DNA from: Mucilaginibacter aquaedulcis
GTDB taxonomy: Bacteria; Bacteroidota; Bacteroidia; Sphingobacteriales; Sphingobacteriaceae
Assembly (NCBI RefSeq): GCF_030409325.1
Contig: NZ_JAUFPR010000001.1
Span: 248,001-312,000 of the forward strand
DNA length: 64,000 nucleotides
Direction: 5' to 3'
Shown: positions 44,919-57,800 of the stretch, piece after piece
How positions within the stretch are numbered: position 1 is the stretch's first letter
Layout: every line of letters starts with the position of its first letter
Notes under the pieces: model-generated
What the model saw: the letters and a program-made list of their open reading frames with translations, nothing else
What the model was told of the DNA's origin: nothing
Database searches by the model: none
Program-made: the position numbers and the translations under genes

Positions 44919-47900
44919 TTAAAATTTAAATTGTGAAAAAAGATGATCAAGCTGCTCCTGTTCTAACCCAGCTTCAGGAAAATCAGAAGGTGTATGCACA
45001 CCTTCTTCATTGTTCAAACAATGTGCGGTTAGTTCTTTTAGCGCTGCTGCATAATCATCCGCAATTTTTTTAATGGTGTGTTTGTGGTGTATTTGAGTGC
45101 AATATGTCCAGTCGATAACTAACCGGTCATCAATGATCAGTGCATTAATTTCAATCAGATATTTTCGCCTGGCTTCCGCATCCTGATCATTACCGGTTGC
45201 ATGCGTTGATATTTTCCAACCCGAATTTAGTGGCAAGGCAGTTGCTGACTGGCCCAAATAATTAAAGATGACCTGCGGCTGCGGTTGTGCCGACAAATTC
45301 TTGCTCACGTCATCTCCCTGGTTACCATATTTCAACAAACCGTAACCAACTCCGTTGTTAGGTATGCTCCTTAATTGCTCTTTAACAGCAATAATTATTG
45401 ATGAGGCTCCATCTGTATCATTTAATTCAAGCAATACCGGATATATAGATGTAAACCACCCAACTGTGCGGCTTACATCTACGTTGCCGAAAACCTCTTC
45501 CCGGCCATGGCCTTCCATAGCAATTAATAATTTATGGCTGTTGGTATATTTACTAAGGGCCATTACCAGTGCCGCTAAAAGCAAATCGTTGATGTTGGTA
45601 TTGTAAGTGGCATGAACAGTTGATAACAAAGCCCGCGTAGTTTCTTCATCAACATGATTAGAATAGGTGAGAGAGTTTTTTATAGTATTCTCATTTTTAT
45701 CTTCCTCCCTATCAACAGGAAGCGGGCTTGCTTTCATCCAGCTGCCATTAACCCAGAACGGAATTTCCTTTGCCAGGTTAGATGAAGCAGAAGATGCCAT
45801 GAAAGCCCAGGCTTTAAATGATGATGTTTTATTAGGTAAACTGACCGGCTTACCCAAGCTCAGCTGCATATATGCAGTAGAAAGATCCTCCAATAAAATC
45901 CGCCAGGATACACCATCAACTATCAGGTGATGGGCTACTAAAAACAACATCGGATTGTTTTTGATTTGATAATATCTTGCCTGCAAAACGGGCCCTTTGA
46001 ATACATTTAATGATGCCTGCAGCTGGTTTATATCTTCCATTAACCGGGTTTCGATTTCAGCATCGGGATAGTCAAGAATTTCTTTGATGCTAAACGGTGC
46101 TATGGTAGTCACATCCTCCGGGATATATTCTTCATAAGCATCTCCGTTAACCCTTAAGCGCATTCTGAGCATATCATGATGCGTTATAATCTTTGCAAGA
46201 GCGGTTTCAAAAAGTGAGGCATTGAAGCCTTTATCAACTTCTAACAAAAGTGATTGGTTATAATGAGAAACATTGGGAAATTTTTGTTCAAAGAACCATT
46301 TATGAACAGGAGTAAGTTCAATATAGCCGAAAACAGGTGCTTGCTCAATAATTACCGGGACTGCACGTTCGGCCACTGAAGCTAAACCGGCAATGGTAAG
46401 CTGTTTAAACAGCTGTTTGAGGGTTATCATGATGCCTTCGCTGTTGGCACGGGAAACAATTTGAATACCGATAATGGAGTCGCCACCAATTGCAAAAAAA
46501 TTATCTGTTATCCCAACCTTTTCCCTGCCCAATACTTTACTGAAAATATTTACCAGTGCTGTTTCTATGTCCGAAACAGGCGCTACATAACCATTCTCAT
46601 TATTGCTTCCGGTTTCCATGGATGCAAGTTTTTGACGGTCAATCTTAAAATTAGGTGTAAGCGGCATCTCATCGATATGGACAATGAGTGAGGGCACCAT
46701 ATAGGCCGGAAGTTTTTGAGCGAGTATACTCTCTATCTCTTCAACCTGTAAGGAGTTGTCGGTCGACGTATAAAAAGCCGCAAGGCTGGCATTTTTATTA
46801 TTAAAACGGATAACTACCGCGGCATCTTTAATGCCATTCACTTCAAGCAGGGTACTTTCTATTTCGCCGGTTTCAATCCGGTATCCCCTTATCTTCACCT
46901 GGCTATCCTTACGGCCCAGGTACTGAAGCGTTCCATCCTCAAGCCATGCACCCAGATCACCGGTTTTATATATTTTTTCAGCCTCAACAAAAGGAGAATT
47001 TATAAATGAAGCATCGGTCAGTTCTGGTTGCTCATAATAACCATTTGCAAGGCCTGTACCACCAATATAAATTTCGCCGGTGGACCCAGCGGGCAGCAGT
47101 TTCCTGTTTTGATCAAGAATATAAATGGCCGTATTGGCTATGGGTTGGCCGATGGTAACATTGTTTTGGCTTACTTCGGCAACAACACATCCTACAGTAG
47201 CCTCCGTTGGCCCATATTCGTTAAAGATCTTTATATGAGGCCATCTTGTTTTAATTATTCCAACATGATCTTCCCTTAAAGCTTCTCCCCCAACTATTAA
47301 AGTTTGCAGAGCAGTTTCGCAGGCAGGGATATCCGCAAGGAGGCTAACATGTGTTGGGGTTAATTTTATAGTGTCGATTTCGCTGCTTTTATCGAAGATC
47401 TTTGTCAGCACTTCACCCGCGTTATTACTGCTAAATATCTCGAGTTTTGCCCCTTTGATTAACGGGATAAAAATGGAAGTGATGGTAAGATCAAAGGAAA
47501 CAGAAGTAAATAAAGCGAAATTACCGCCCTGAGCGTTATGGGTAAAATAATAATCCTTTGCCCAGTTCAGGTAGTTAAATAAACTTGCATGACTTATGGC
47601 TACCCCCTTAGGTTTACCCGTTGAACCAGAAGTATAAATGATATAAGCCAGGAATTTTTTGTCTGCTAAATAAGAAAAACTTTCATCTGTGTCAGGCAGA
47701 TCATCTAACTGGAGATCGATTGCAAAAATATTACCGGCGAAAAATGGAATATTAAACAGGAAGCCCGAAGTTGTTATCAGCGTTTGTGCTCCTGACGCGG
47801 TTAAAAGATATTCGATACGATCTTGCGGATAAGATGGATCAACAGGCACATACGCCGCCCCGGATTTGAGTATCCCCAAAACTCCGATGATGGTAAGCTC

Positions 47901-48848
47901 CGACTTTTCGGTCATCAAGGCGATGATTGAATCAGGGCAAGCCCCGTACTCCTGGCGCAGATATAAAGCAAGCTGTGAGCTTTTTGAATCTAATTCCCGG
48001 TAAGTAACGGATTTACCCTCAAATAAAAGCGCGACACGATCAGGATGCGCCTTTACAGTTTCGCTAAACAGGTCAAGGATCGTTTTATCGCTTGCTTCAC
48101 CCCTTTCAGGATTCAAGCTCATTAAATAGGTTATCTCATCATCAGTTATTATTTCAATTGATGAAACCGGAATGCTGACATCCTCCAAAGCCTCTCCCAG
48201 CTTATTCAAATGACCTTCTAATAACTTAGCCCTGTATTCAGGGAATATTCCCTTATCATAGGTTAAAGTTATGTTGTATAATTCCGGGTCGATTTTTATT
48301 TTAATATCAAATTGCTCATCATTTTGGGGCAGCTCATGCAAATTACTGCTGATCAGAATATTGGAAACAATTGTGTTATCTACCCCAAAATCCGCTTTAG
48401 CCAACTGCTCAAAAGGAAATGCGGCGTAACTAAAACTATTTTCAATAACCTGAACAGCACGGTTCAAAAAATCTTTAAAGGTGCCATCGTTTTCCAGTTC
48501 AATTATCAAAGGGAGCAATCCTGAGTTTTCATTATTGTCATCTTCTTCTTTCAGGAAAGGAACCATAAAAGCAATTAAAGAGGAAGACTGGTAGCGGCTA
48601 AAAACCATGGAAAACAAGGCAGTGATAATGCCAAATGTCGTCAGCGGATCATCTGTAATATTTGATAATCTCTCTTTAAAAGCATCGCTCAGAACTATGT
48701 CCTGATTCAAAAATGCGCGTTTCTCCTTTATCTGAAAATGATCACTTTGGGTGTTTAGTTCATGGGTATTAATAAGTGCAAACCTGCTTTGCCAAAATGA
48801 AAGGGCTTCGCTAAGTTCGGTTGATTGGGTTAGGTTTGGGTTGCTCAT
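44919..48848 (-). CDS. NRPS, one module: partial C-A-T-E
   Basis: 1309 residues. Residues 15-240 match only the C-terminal half of a condensation domain and lack HHxxxDG. The A domain (250-740) has YTSGSTGKPKG and NEYGPTEATVGC; its code is D-L-T-K-I-G-E-V-G, nearly the classical Asn code. Core A10 reads NFKIDR rather than NGKIDR, but the Lys is kept. The T domain has IGGDS near 795. The epimerisation domain (840-1305) has HHLIVDGVSW and AMEGHGRE intact. The working condensation domain for this residue is at the end of the previous protein. The module would deliver D-Asn, which fits the DCL domain that follows. Confidence 0.92.
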   Translation of the reverse strand: MSNPNLTQSTELSEALSFWQSRFALINTHELNTQSDHFQIKEKRAFLNQDIVLSDAFKERLSNITDDPLTTFGIITALFSMVFSRYQSSSLIAFMVPFLKEEDDNNENSGLLPLIIELENDGTFKDFLNRAVQVIENSFSYAAFPFEQLAKADFGVDNTIVSNILISSNLHELPQNDEQFDIKIKIDPELYNITLTYDKGIFPEYRAKLLEGHLNKLGEALEDVSIPVSSIEIITDDEITYLMSLNPERGEASDKTILDLFSETVKAHPDRVALLFEGKSVTYRELDSKSSQLALYLRQEYGACPDSIIALMTEKSELTIIGVLGILKSGAAYVPVDPSYPQDRIEYLLTASGAQTLITTSGFLFNIPFFAGNIFAIDLQLDDLPDTDESFSYLADKKFLAYIIYTSGSTGKPKGVAISHASLFNYLNWAKDYYFTHNAQGGNFALFTSVSFDLTITSIFIPLIKGAKLEIFSSNNAGEVLTKIFDKSSEIDTIKLTPTHVSLLADIPACETALQTLIVGGEALREDHVGIIKTRWPHIKIFNEYGPTEATVGCVVAEVSQNNVTIGQPIANTAIYILDQNRKLLPAGSTGEIYIGGTGLANGYYEQPELTDASFINSPFVEAEKIYKTGDLGAWLEDGTLQYLGRKDSQVKIRGYRIETGEIESTLLEVNGIKDAAVVIRFNNKNASLAAFYTSTDNSLQVEEIESILAQKLPAYMVPSLIVHIDEMPLTPNFKIDRQKLASMETGSNNENGYVAPVSDIETALVNIFSKVLGREKVGITDNFFAIGGDSIIGIQIVSRANSEGIMITLKQLFKQLTIAGLASVAERAVPVIIEQAPVFGYIELTPVHKWFFEQKFPNVSHYNQSLLLEVDKGFNASLFETALAKIITHHDMLRMRLRVNGDAYEEYIPEDVTTIAPFSIKEILDYPDAEIETRLMEDINQLQASLNVFKGPVLQARYYQIKNNPMLFLVAHHLIVDGVSWRILLEDLSTAYMQLSLGKPVSLPNKTSSFKAWAFMASSASSNLAKEIPFWVNGSWMKASPLPVDREEDKNENTIKNSLTYSNHVDEETTRALLSTVHATYNTNINDLLLAALVMALSKYTNSHKLLIAMEGHGREEVFGNVDVSRTVGWFTSIYPVLLELNDTDGASSIIIAVKEQLRSIPNNGVGYGLLKYGNQGDDVSKNLSAQPQPQVIFNYLGQSATALPLNSGWKISTHATGNDQDAEARRKYLIEINALIIDDRLVIDWTYCTQIHHKHTIKKIADDYAAALKELTAHCLNNEEGVHTPSDFPEAGLEQEQLDHLFSQFKF
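48100..48800 (-). other. N-terminally truncated condensation-domain remnant
   Basis: This part of the NRPS gene encodes only the C-lobe of a C domain (for example ITALFSMVFSRYQ and FSYAAFPFEQLAKAD). The catalytic His motif and the N-lobe are missing, so it cannot condense. It probably serves as an N-terminal interface to the C-terminal condensation domain of the preceding protein. Confidence 0.7.
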
Positions 48849-48872
48849 TATATTAAAGCGGGGGTTAACTTT

Positions 48873-51800
48873 TTATAATTTTAGTTTTAGGCTTATTTTT
48901 TTTGTTGCTACTGGTTTCTTATCATCAAGTTGGATGCTACTTACTTTTATTGATGCATTCCTGGCTATAGCTGCAAGCGTTTTTTTATAGTTTCCGGCTA
49001 TCATTTCAATCGTCGACTCATTAAATAGCTGGGTATTGTAAACAATATCAACCTTCAAAAAGTCGCCTTTATCGGTGATCAGGAATGAAATATCGTACTG
49101 CGTTATCTTTACATCGGCAGCTATATATTTCATTTTCAGTTCCGGACCACTGGTTAAGCCATCATCATAGTTATGATCATACAGATGCGGAATAAAATCA
49201 ACTTGTACATCAAATAATGGGGTGCGGTTTTGCTCGCGTGGTATTTTAAGCTCGTGCAGCAGCAGATCAAAAGGATAATCCTGGTGAGCCAAGCCATTAT
49301 TTACCACCTCATTTACTTTTTTAATAGTATCGGTTAAGGAATCATTGTCGTTGATACCTGCCTTTAACACTATGGTATTGAGGAAGAAGCCCAGCATTTT
49401 TTGCAGATCTGGATGGCGGCGTTCGGCCGATTCAACACCCAGCAAAATATTATCGCCTCCGGCATAGCGTGATAGCATAACATAAATTGCCGATAGCACG
49501 GTAACATAAAGTGTAACTCCCTCCTTTTTTGCAACATGTGTCAAACTATCATACAGATCCTTTTCAACTGAAAAAGACAGCTGTTTTCCATCGTAAGTTA
49601 AATTTGCGCCACGGGGCCTGTCAACCGGCAGGTTTAACCGTGCCATTTCACCTGCAAGTTGCTGCTGCCAGTATTGTTTCGATTTTTCGGTTTGTCCCGA
49701 TGCCAACGCCTTATTTTGCCAGGCAGCAAAGTCTCGGTACTGAACCTTTAAGGGCTCCCTTTGAACAAGCATATTTTTGGTTAAAAGAGCATAGTTTTCT
49801 GAAAACTCTTCCACAAAAAGCCCTGTTGACCAGCCATCCAACACGATATGATGGAAGTTGATGGCAAAGCGGTAATCACCTTCATTCACCAGGCAAAGCG
49901 TAGCGCGAAGCATAGGTCCCCGTTGCAGATCAAATGGCTGTATATTTTCCTCATACAACAACTCCATTGCTCTTTCGGCAGCATCAGCTTTATCCGAGAG
50001 ATCAATAAATCTCATTTCAAATGCGTTTTCCTCCGGCTTTAATATCCTTTGTCGTGGCTCCCCGGTATTCGAACTAAATACGGTTCGTAAAATATCATGT
50101 CGTTCCACAATTAACTCAAGCGCTTTTGAAAAGGCTTTGATGTTGAGGTTGCCTTTTATTTCGTAAAACGCGATCATATTAAACATTCCCGGGTTTTCTG
50201 AAAGCTGGTTGGCAATCCAAATTCGTTTCTGCGGATGTGAAAGCTGATAGTCATCAGCAGCCGGTAAGTGTGGTATATCCTCGTACACTTCTGCCTCTGA
50301 AAGTTCTGCCAGTGCCGCCAGCTCACCCAGGTTTTTAGTACTGAATATGGCTTTAAGCGGAATTTTCACGCCACACTCCCGGGAAATGGCAGCCACCATT
50401 TTAGCAGCCTTCAAGCTATGCCCTCCTGCGGCGAAAAAGTTATCCGTCATGCCGGGGTTTTCTACGCCCAATACTTCTGCCCAAATTTTAGCTACAATTA
50501 TTTCGGTCGGGGTTTGCGGTAAAACCACTTCAGCTTCGTTTGTATCAACATTCCCTGTCAACGGAAGCTGTGCTTTATCAATCTTCCCGTTAGCGGTAAG
50601 CGGAATTTCATCAAGCTGAATAAACCTTACCGGGATCATGTATTGCGGTAACCTGAGTAACAGAAAGCTTTGCAGCTGAACCGTTGAAGGAACTACTTCT
50701 TTATTTTTCGGGATAAACCAGGCAACCAGTTCCTTTTCAAGTCCGTCGGCTGCTGGTAAGGCCAAAACCACAGCTTCCTTAATATCCGGATGTAATACTA
50801 ACGCTGATGTACATTCACCGGGTTCTATCCTAAATCCTCTTATTTTTACCTGTTCATCCGTCCTGCCCAGATATTCGATCTCCCCATTTGCCAACCAGCG
50901 ACCAGTATCTCCGGTTTTATACATAATCTGCCCGGGCTCAAACGGATTTTTTACAAATTTTTGTCGTGTAAGCTCATCCCGGTTAATATATCCTTTTGAT
51001 AAACCCACACCAGCCAGGCATATTTCGCCAGGAACACCAACAGGAACAAGCTGTTCATTTTTATCAATGATATAAATACGCATGTTGCTAATTGGCTTAC
51101 CTATCAATACCTGCGCATCGGTTGTGTGGAGTTCCTTTACAATGCACCCGATGGTTGCCTCTGTAGGCCCGTATTCATTATAAACCTTTGCAAAGGGTAA
51201 AACGCGTTTTAAAACGGTAACATGGGCAGTTAACACAGCTTCACCACCAAGAATGATCGTATCAATATTTGACCCGTTTGCGGCTACATCATTCATCAGG
51301 CTTAAATAAGCCGGAGTTAGTTTCAGAAAGCTATAATTTTTATCGTTACGAAGGCAGGTACTTATCACATCAGCCGCTTCTATTTCTTCGGGGTAAACCT
51401 CCAGGCTGCCGCCGGAAGTGAGGCAGCAAAATATCGGCGTGGCTGTAAAATCAAAAGATAGTGAAGTAAATAATGCCGAATTAACAGGTTTTCCCGGAGC
51501 AAAATAATAGGTAGATGCCCATGTAAGGTAATTCACCAGGTTACGATGTGTTATCGCGCAGCCTTTAGGTGTACCCGTTGAACCTGAGGTATAAATGATA
51601 TAACAGTTTCTCTCAGAATTGCTTTGAGGAAGTGTAATATCTATGTTGCTATCGAGCGCCACCGGCTGATCCAAATTCAAAGCTGGGATGCCCATATTGA
51701 TAGCCTTGTCAATACATTTATCATCTGCAAGTATCAGTTTCATTCCTGCGTCTTCAATGATAAATTCAAGGCGCGAATCAGGCAGATTAACATCCAGCGG

Positions 51801-54800
51801 CACATAAACACCGCCGGCTTTTAAAATCCCCAATATGGCTATGATCCAATTTGCAGACCGTCCCATATAAATACCTAAGGCATCGCCCGGCATTACACCC
51901 TTGCTGATCAGTAAAGCAGCTAACTGAACTGCTGATCTGTCCAATTCTTCATAGGTAATATTATGAGCCCCGTCAACAATGGCGATAGCACGGGGATTGA
52001 TCTGTGCTTGTTTATCGATAAGACCGACAACCGTTTCCTCGGTAAAAAACTCATGATCAGTATCGTTCCAATCCTCAAGTATAAGCTTCCGGGTATTTGG
52101 TGTTACCATTGGAGTTAAACCGATCGGTTTATCCGGATCATCAAGCAATCCCGTTAAAAAGGCCTCAAAGCTTTCAAGCAGGCCAAAAACGGTTTCGGGA
52201 AGAAATTTCTCTGCATTATAATCACAGTCGAGCACCATTCCATCCGGCAAAACGGTAATGTCAAAAAACAGATCAAACGGTGCAAAGCTGATCGGGGTTG
52301 GAATCCATTCTGTTTCAAGTCCTGCAAATTCAGGAAATTCGGCAATCGGGTTAAAATTAAAGGTAACGCTTACCAGTGGCCCGCGAGGATTATTCCCGTT
52401 TTGGCTAAGATCATCCAGAATTTTAGCAAATGGGTATGATTGATTTTCATAGCAATCAATGATTTCCTTTTTGGCACTCTGCAGAAAATCTAAAAACGAT
52501 TGCTCGCTGTTATATCGGCTCAAAAACGGCAGCAGATTTGCACAATATCCTACAACTTCTTTATCACCTTCAAAATTACGGCCGCTCGAAGGCATCCCGA
52601 TAATCAATTCATCAGTGCTACAATACCGGTGCAAAAAGGCAGAATAAGCCGAAATCATGAGCATAAATGGCGTACAGCCGTTATGCTTTGAAAACTCCTT
52701 TATTTTGCGGCTGAATGATTGCGCGAATTTTCGGGTACACCGGGCTGCAGCATAGCTCTTGTTTACAGGCTGCGGAAAATCTGCTGGCAGTTGTAATGAA
52801 GCAGCAATTGCGGATAGTTTTTCATTCCAGTAATTCTGTTTCTTCGCCATTTCAGGCTCGATAAGCGACTGGCTCAATAAGTCTGCATAATCACGGAATG
52901 ACATTGGTTCTACCAGCTGAACAGGCGTTCCAGAAACAAAGCCATTATAATATGTGCTGATCTCGGAGAGAACTTGCACCAGCGACCAGCCGTCTATAAT
53001 AATATGATGCCCCGTAAACTGAAGCAGAAATTCGCTTTCAGGCAATTCCAGCACGGCGAGGCGGAACAAGGGCGCTTCCATAAGATGGAATTTTGCACTG
53101 CTTCCGGCAGTCATCCATTGCTTTTCCACTTCTTGCTTTTCCGCTTCTGAAACACCGGTTTTATTAGTGTAAGTAATTGTATAGGTCAGCTTAGGTACAA
53201 TGCGCTGCTCCTCAACCGCCATGTCAATAAATGTTCTTAAACCCTCATGCCTTGCTACTACATAATCAAGGGCGTTCTGAAGAAGTTGCTTGTTAAGATC
53301 ACCCTCAAAGCGAAGCGTGGTTGATAAGTTATAAGCTTGTGAACCGTTATCATTCAGTTCCGTAAGCAGCATTAACTGCCTTTGTGCGTCTGTTAATTCG
53401 CAGGTAATAACTTTTGATTTTTCGATAGCTAATTTACTTTCCGGTACATTTATCTGTTCCCTGGCCGCAAAAAAGCCGTTATCTAAAAGCTCATGGATTG
53501 ATCTTTTGACTACCTCTATAATAATGTCTGCATCTTCATAACTGTGTTCTGTTGAAAAAAAGCAAACCCTGCGTTCCCAGGTATAAACACCTTTTTCCAT
53601 CATCAGGTAAAAAAGGAGGTTCATTTCAATGGGCTCAAATACAAGGCTGTATTTGCCAAAAGATTCAAAACGGAATAAGGATCCGAAATGAACAATCTTT
53701 ATAGGCACAGCTGCATCCGTAAAAAATTCATTCAGTACCGATGCAAAGTATGCGGTAAGTTGAGTAACCCTGTCCTGCAAAACTGGACCTTCATGTTTCA
53801 TTTTTAACAAGCAAGCCTTTGTAGCAGCCATAGTAAGTGGATGCTTGCAGAAGGTTCCCGAAAAGAACGTCATACCAACTGCCGGATAGGAGTTATCGCC
53901 ATATTGCCACCAGCCGCCATCAATTACATCAATATATTCCTTTTTACCGGCAATGATACCGATAGGCATCCCTCCTCCCGGAACTTTACCGTAGGTCACA
54001 ATATCGGCATAGATGCCAAAATAAGCCTGGGCCCCTCCGGGATGTATCCTGAAACCGGTAATGATCTCATCAAAAATGAGGGCTATAGCTCCTTTTTGGG
54101 TAACTTCCCTTAGTTTTTTCAAAAACTCAACCGGCTGAAATCCAGGTCGCCTGCTTTGAACAGGTTCTACCAAAACAGCGGCAAGCTCATGCGCATGTTC
54201 TTCAATAATCCGTAACGACTCATCGGCACCTAACGTTAGCACCATCATATCATCCGCATAACCCTGAGGTATACCCGGACCAATTGGCGATGAAAAGAAC
54301 TCTTTTCCAATGGTTTCCATTTGGACCAACACACCATCAAAAGTGCCATGAAACGCTCCCGTAAAAATGACAACTTTCTTTTTGCCGGTTTTTGTACGGG
54401 CTATACGCAGGGCCGCCATGATAGCTTCGGTACCGGTATTGCTGAATACCACGCGCTCCACTCCTGTTAATTCATGAATTAATTGGGCCACCTCACCTGC
54501 CATATCTGATTGGGTTGCCAGTTCAATCCCCTCAGCCAGTTGCGCGGTGAGGGCATCCTTAACAAACTGCGGGCTATTACCAAAGAAATTAACGCCATAG
54601 CCCAGCCCTATATCTACATAGTTATTTCCGTCAATATCTCTGAATTTGGAACCCGACGACCATTCGGAAACTATGGGGTATAATAATTCTTTGATGGATA
54701 ATCTGAAATCGATAGAATTGATCCAATCGGCCAATACGTTTCTGTGTTTTTGGGCATAGGCTTTGGATGATGCCGTACGCTCGTTATATCGTTTTGCAAA

Positions 54801-57800
54801 AGCTGTTATAAAGGCGACCTGCTGTGCCGTAAACGGAACTTCTTCCTGCAATTTTACCGCCTTGAAATTAAGTTTGCCAGATGGGTTACTAACCTTTATG
54901 GCCCGATCTGTTTTTACGACATTAGTTATTGCTGATCCCTCAAGAGCAGTGATACGTGCCGAAAGTTCTTCCAGTTTTTTCAGAATGGCCGATCCTGTTT
55001 CATTATGCTCAATTGCTTCCGCTTCTGCAGGGCGATGCTGAGGAATGAGATTTTCTTCAATTTCGGGCTTAATATCTGCCGATTGAATATAATCGGTCAG
55101 AGCATTGATACTTGCGGTTTCCTCAAAAAACTGTTTCAGCGATAATTTTATGCCGAATTTTTCTTTGATGGCATCAATCATTTTTACCAGTATGAGCGAA
55201 TCAAGCCCCAGTTCCATAAAACTGATCGAAAAATCATCTTCAGTTGCTTCTAACCCGGAGAATAGTTTAACCATTTCGGAAAGCGTTTGCAGTATAGCTT
55301 TTCTGTTTGGTTTGATAACATTACCTACAGACCGGAGCTTATTTACTTTGCCATCAGTAACGGCCACCGGAGCTCCGACAGCCGCAGATTTGAACACTAC
55401 ATTTGCAATGTGTGGAACAGAATCATTTGTAGGTCCGTTCCAATGCCTTTTGCGCTGAAAGGGATAGTTTGGAACGCTAACCCTTTGACGATTGTAAGGC
55501 TCGTCAAACTTTTTAAAATCAACCCTCAGCCCAGCTACAAATAATTCAGCAACGCATTCTATCAGTTGCTGCCATACAGATTTACCGGGTACAGCTGATG
55601 CTAACAATCTTGTTTCACGCGGGGATAAAAGACTGTTCCTGATTGCATCCAAAAGCGTTGCATCCTCACCAATTGCTAACAGAATAGTACATTTCCTGCT
55701 TTCCAGCTCTTTTACACCTTTGAGGGAAGATCCGGAAGACGCTATTTGTTCGATCCAATACCCAGCCGTAGCTATCTCTTTTCCGCACAACTTGCCTGTA
55801 CTATTGGAGATCACAGGTATCAGAGCCTCCTTAAACCGAACTTTATTTAATGCTTTTTGGAATGCATCTTTATTGTTCATTTTTGAAACCAACGCAAGAG
55901 CATCCTCAAGTGCAAATACACCGGCTACACATGCTGCAGCCCATTCACCCACACCCCAGCCGGTAACATAGGCAGGTTTTATATCCCATGATAACCATAG
56001 CATTGCCGTGGCATATTCAATGGCAAACTGGGCCAGCTGTCCGTATACCGGATCATAGCCGGGCTCTTTAACTGTGTCTACAGAAAAAAGTGTATCAATT
56101 AACGGCAAGTCATAGTAAGCTTTTAAAAACTCATTGCACTTGATCAGGTTTTCCCTGAATACAGAGTGTGTTTCAAATAGTTCCCTATAAGCTTGAGCGT
56201 TTTGAATATTTTTCCCTGAGAAAAGAAATGCCACTGTATTATCAGCGCCGGATACCCTGTCCGAAAACACATTTTCTTTTCCATCCTCATTCTTAAAACT
56301 GTTTAACTTTTGAATTGCTTCAGAAACGTTAACTGTCGAAAATGCTAAGCGCTGTGCCATTTTTGCTTTACCAACATTTTCAGAAAAACAAATATCCGCT
56401 AAGCTGATACTCCTGCTATTTTGAAAAAGATCAAGGTAATGGTCAGCCAATTCTTTTAGTGCAGCTTCATTTTTTGCAGAAAGGGTAAAAACATGAGCAG
56501 GCCTTTCAAATGGTTTATGCTGTTTAATTTTTACCGGCGCCTCCTCAATAATCAGGTGGGCATTTGTTCCTGACAGTCCAAATGAACTTATTGCTGCCAC
56601 ACGCTTTCCTGTTAATGGTGACCATGGTGTAAGATTAACCGGAATTTTTACAGCTATTTTACCCCAATCAATTAAACTGCTTGGTGTTTTAAAATTTAAA
56701 TGAGCCGGTATTTGCCGGTGCCTCATGGCAAGCGTAACCTTTATAAGGCTTGCAATACCCGCGGCATGTTCAAGGTGGCCGATATTTGTTTTGACACTGC
56801 CAACCAGTAAAGGCTCGTTTCTGTTTTTGGCAAGTGTGTGGGCAATAGCCTCCATTTCAATAGGATCACCAAGGGCTGTGCCTGTACCATGTGCCTCCAG
56901 GTAAGATATATCAGCCGGGTTAACTCTGGCTGTTTCCATGGCTTTCCGGATAAGTGATTCCTGCGATTGACCGTTAGGTACGGTTAAACCACTGCTGCGG
57001 CCATCATGGTTAATGGCAACGCTCCTTACTACTGATAATATATGGTCATTATCACGGATGGCATCTGAAAGCCGTTTCAGAACAACTACGCCGCATCCCT
57101 CGCCGCGTACATATCCGTTTGCTTCGTCAGAAAAAGTTTTGCATTTTCCATCAGGCGATAAGACCTTGCTTTTGCTGAGGAATATGCTCGATTGAGGCGA
57201 TAACATCAATTGCACACCACCTGCAATGGCCAGGTTACTTTCGCCGTTACGCAGGCTTTGACAAGCCATATTTACCGTTACAAGTGAAGATGAACAAGCA
57301 GTATCTACACTGATAGAAGGGCCCTGGGTGCCTAAGAAATATGATAACCGGCCTGCCGCAAAGCTATGGCTGTTTCCCGTACCGGTGTAAATATTCATGT
57401 CATTTACCCGGGAATCTTCAAAATGATATTGCCCGTAATCGCTCTGCCCTATCCCAACAAAAACACCTGTTAATGATTTATTTAATTGATCAGGTGCAAT
57501 ACCTGCATTTTCCAACGCTTCCCAGCTTACTTCAAGCAATAACCGTTGCTGCGGATCGATGTGATCAGCCTCGTTTGGGGAAATTCCAAAGAACTTGGAA
57601 TCAAACTGATCTACCTGGTAAATAAATCCGCCGTGGCGGGCATAAGTTTTTCCTGGCTTATTTTGGTCTGCATCATAATACCGTTCAATATCCCATCTAT
57701 CGGCCGGCACTTCCCTTATTGCATCCCTGCCATTCGCCAATAATTCCCAAAACTCATCCGGGCTATTTGCTCCCGGGAAACGGCAGCCCATCCCGATAAT

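Noticed and set aside
50560..52045. Thr specificity for the first A domain because of the D-F start of its code
   Set aside because: The remaining positions (T-K-I-G-E-I-G) match the Asn type and not the Thr code D-F-W-N-I-G-M-V-H.
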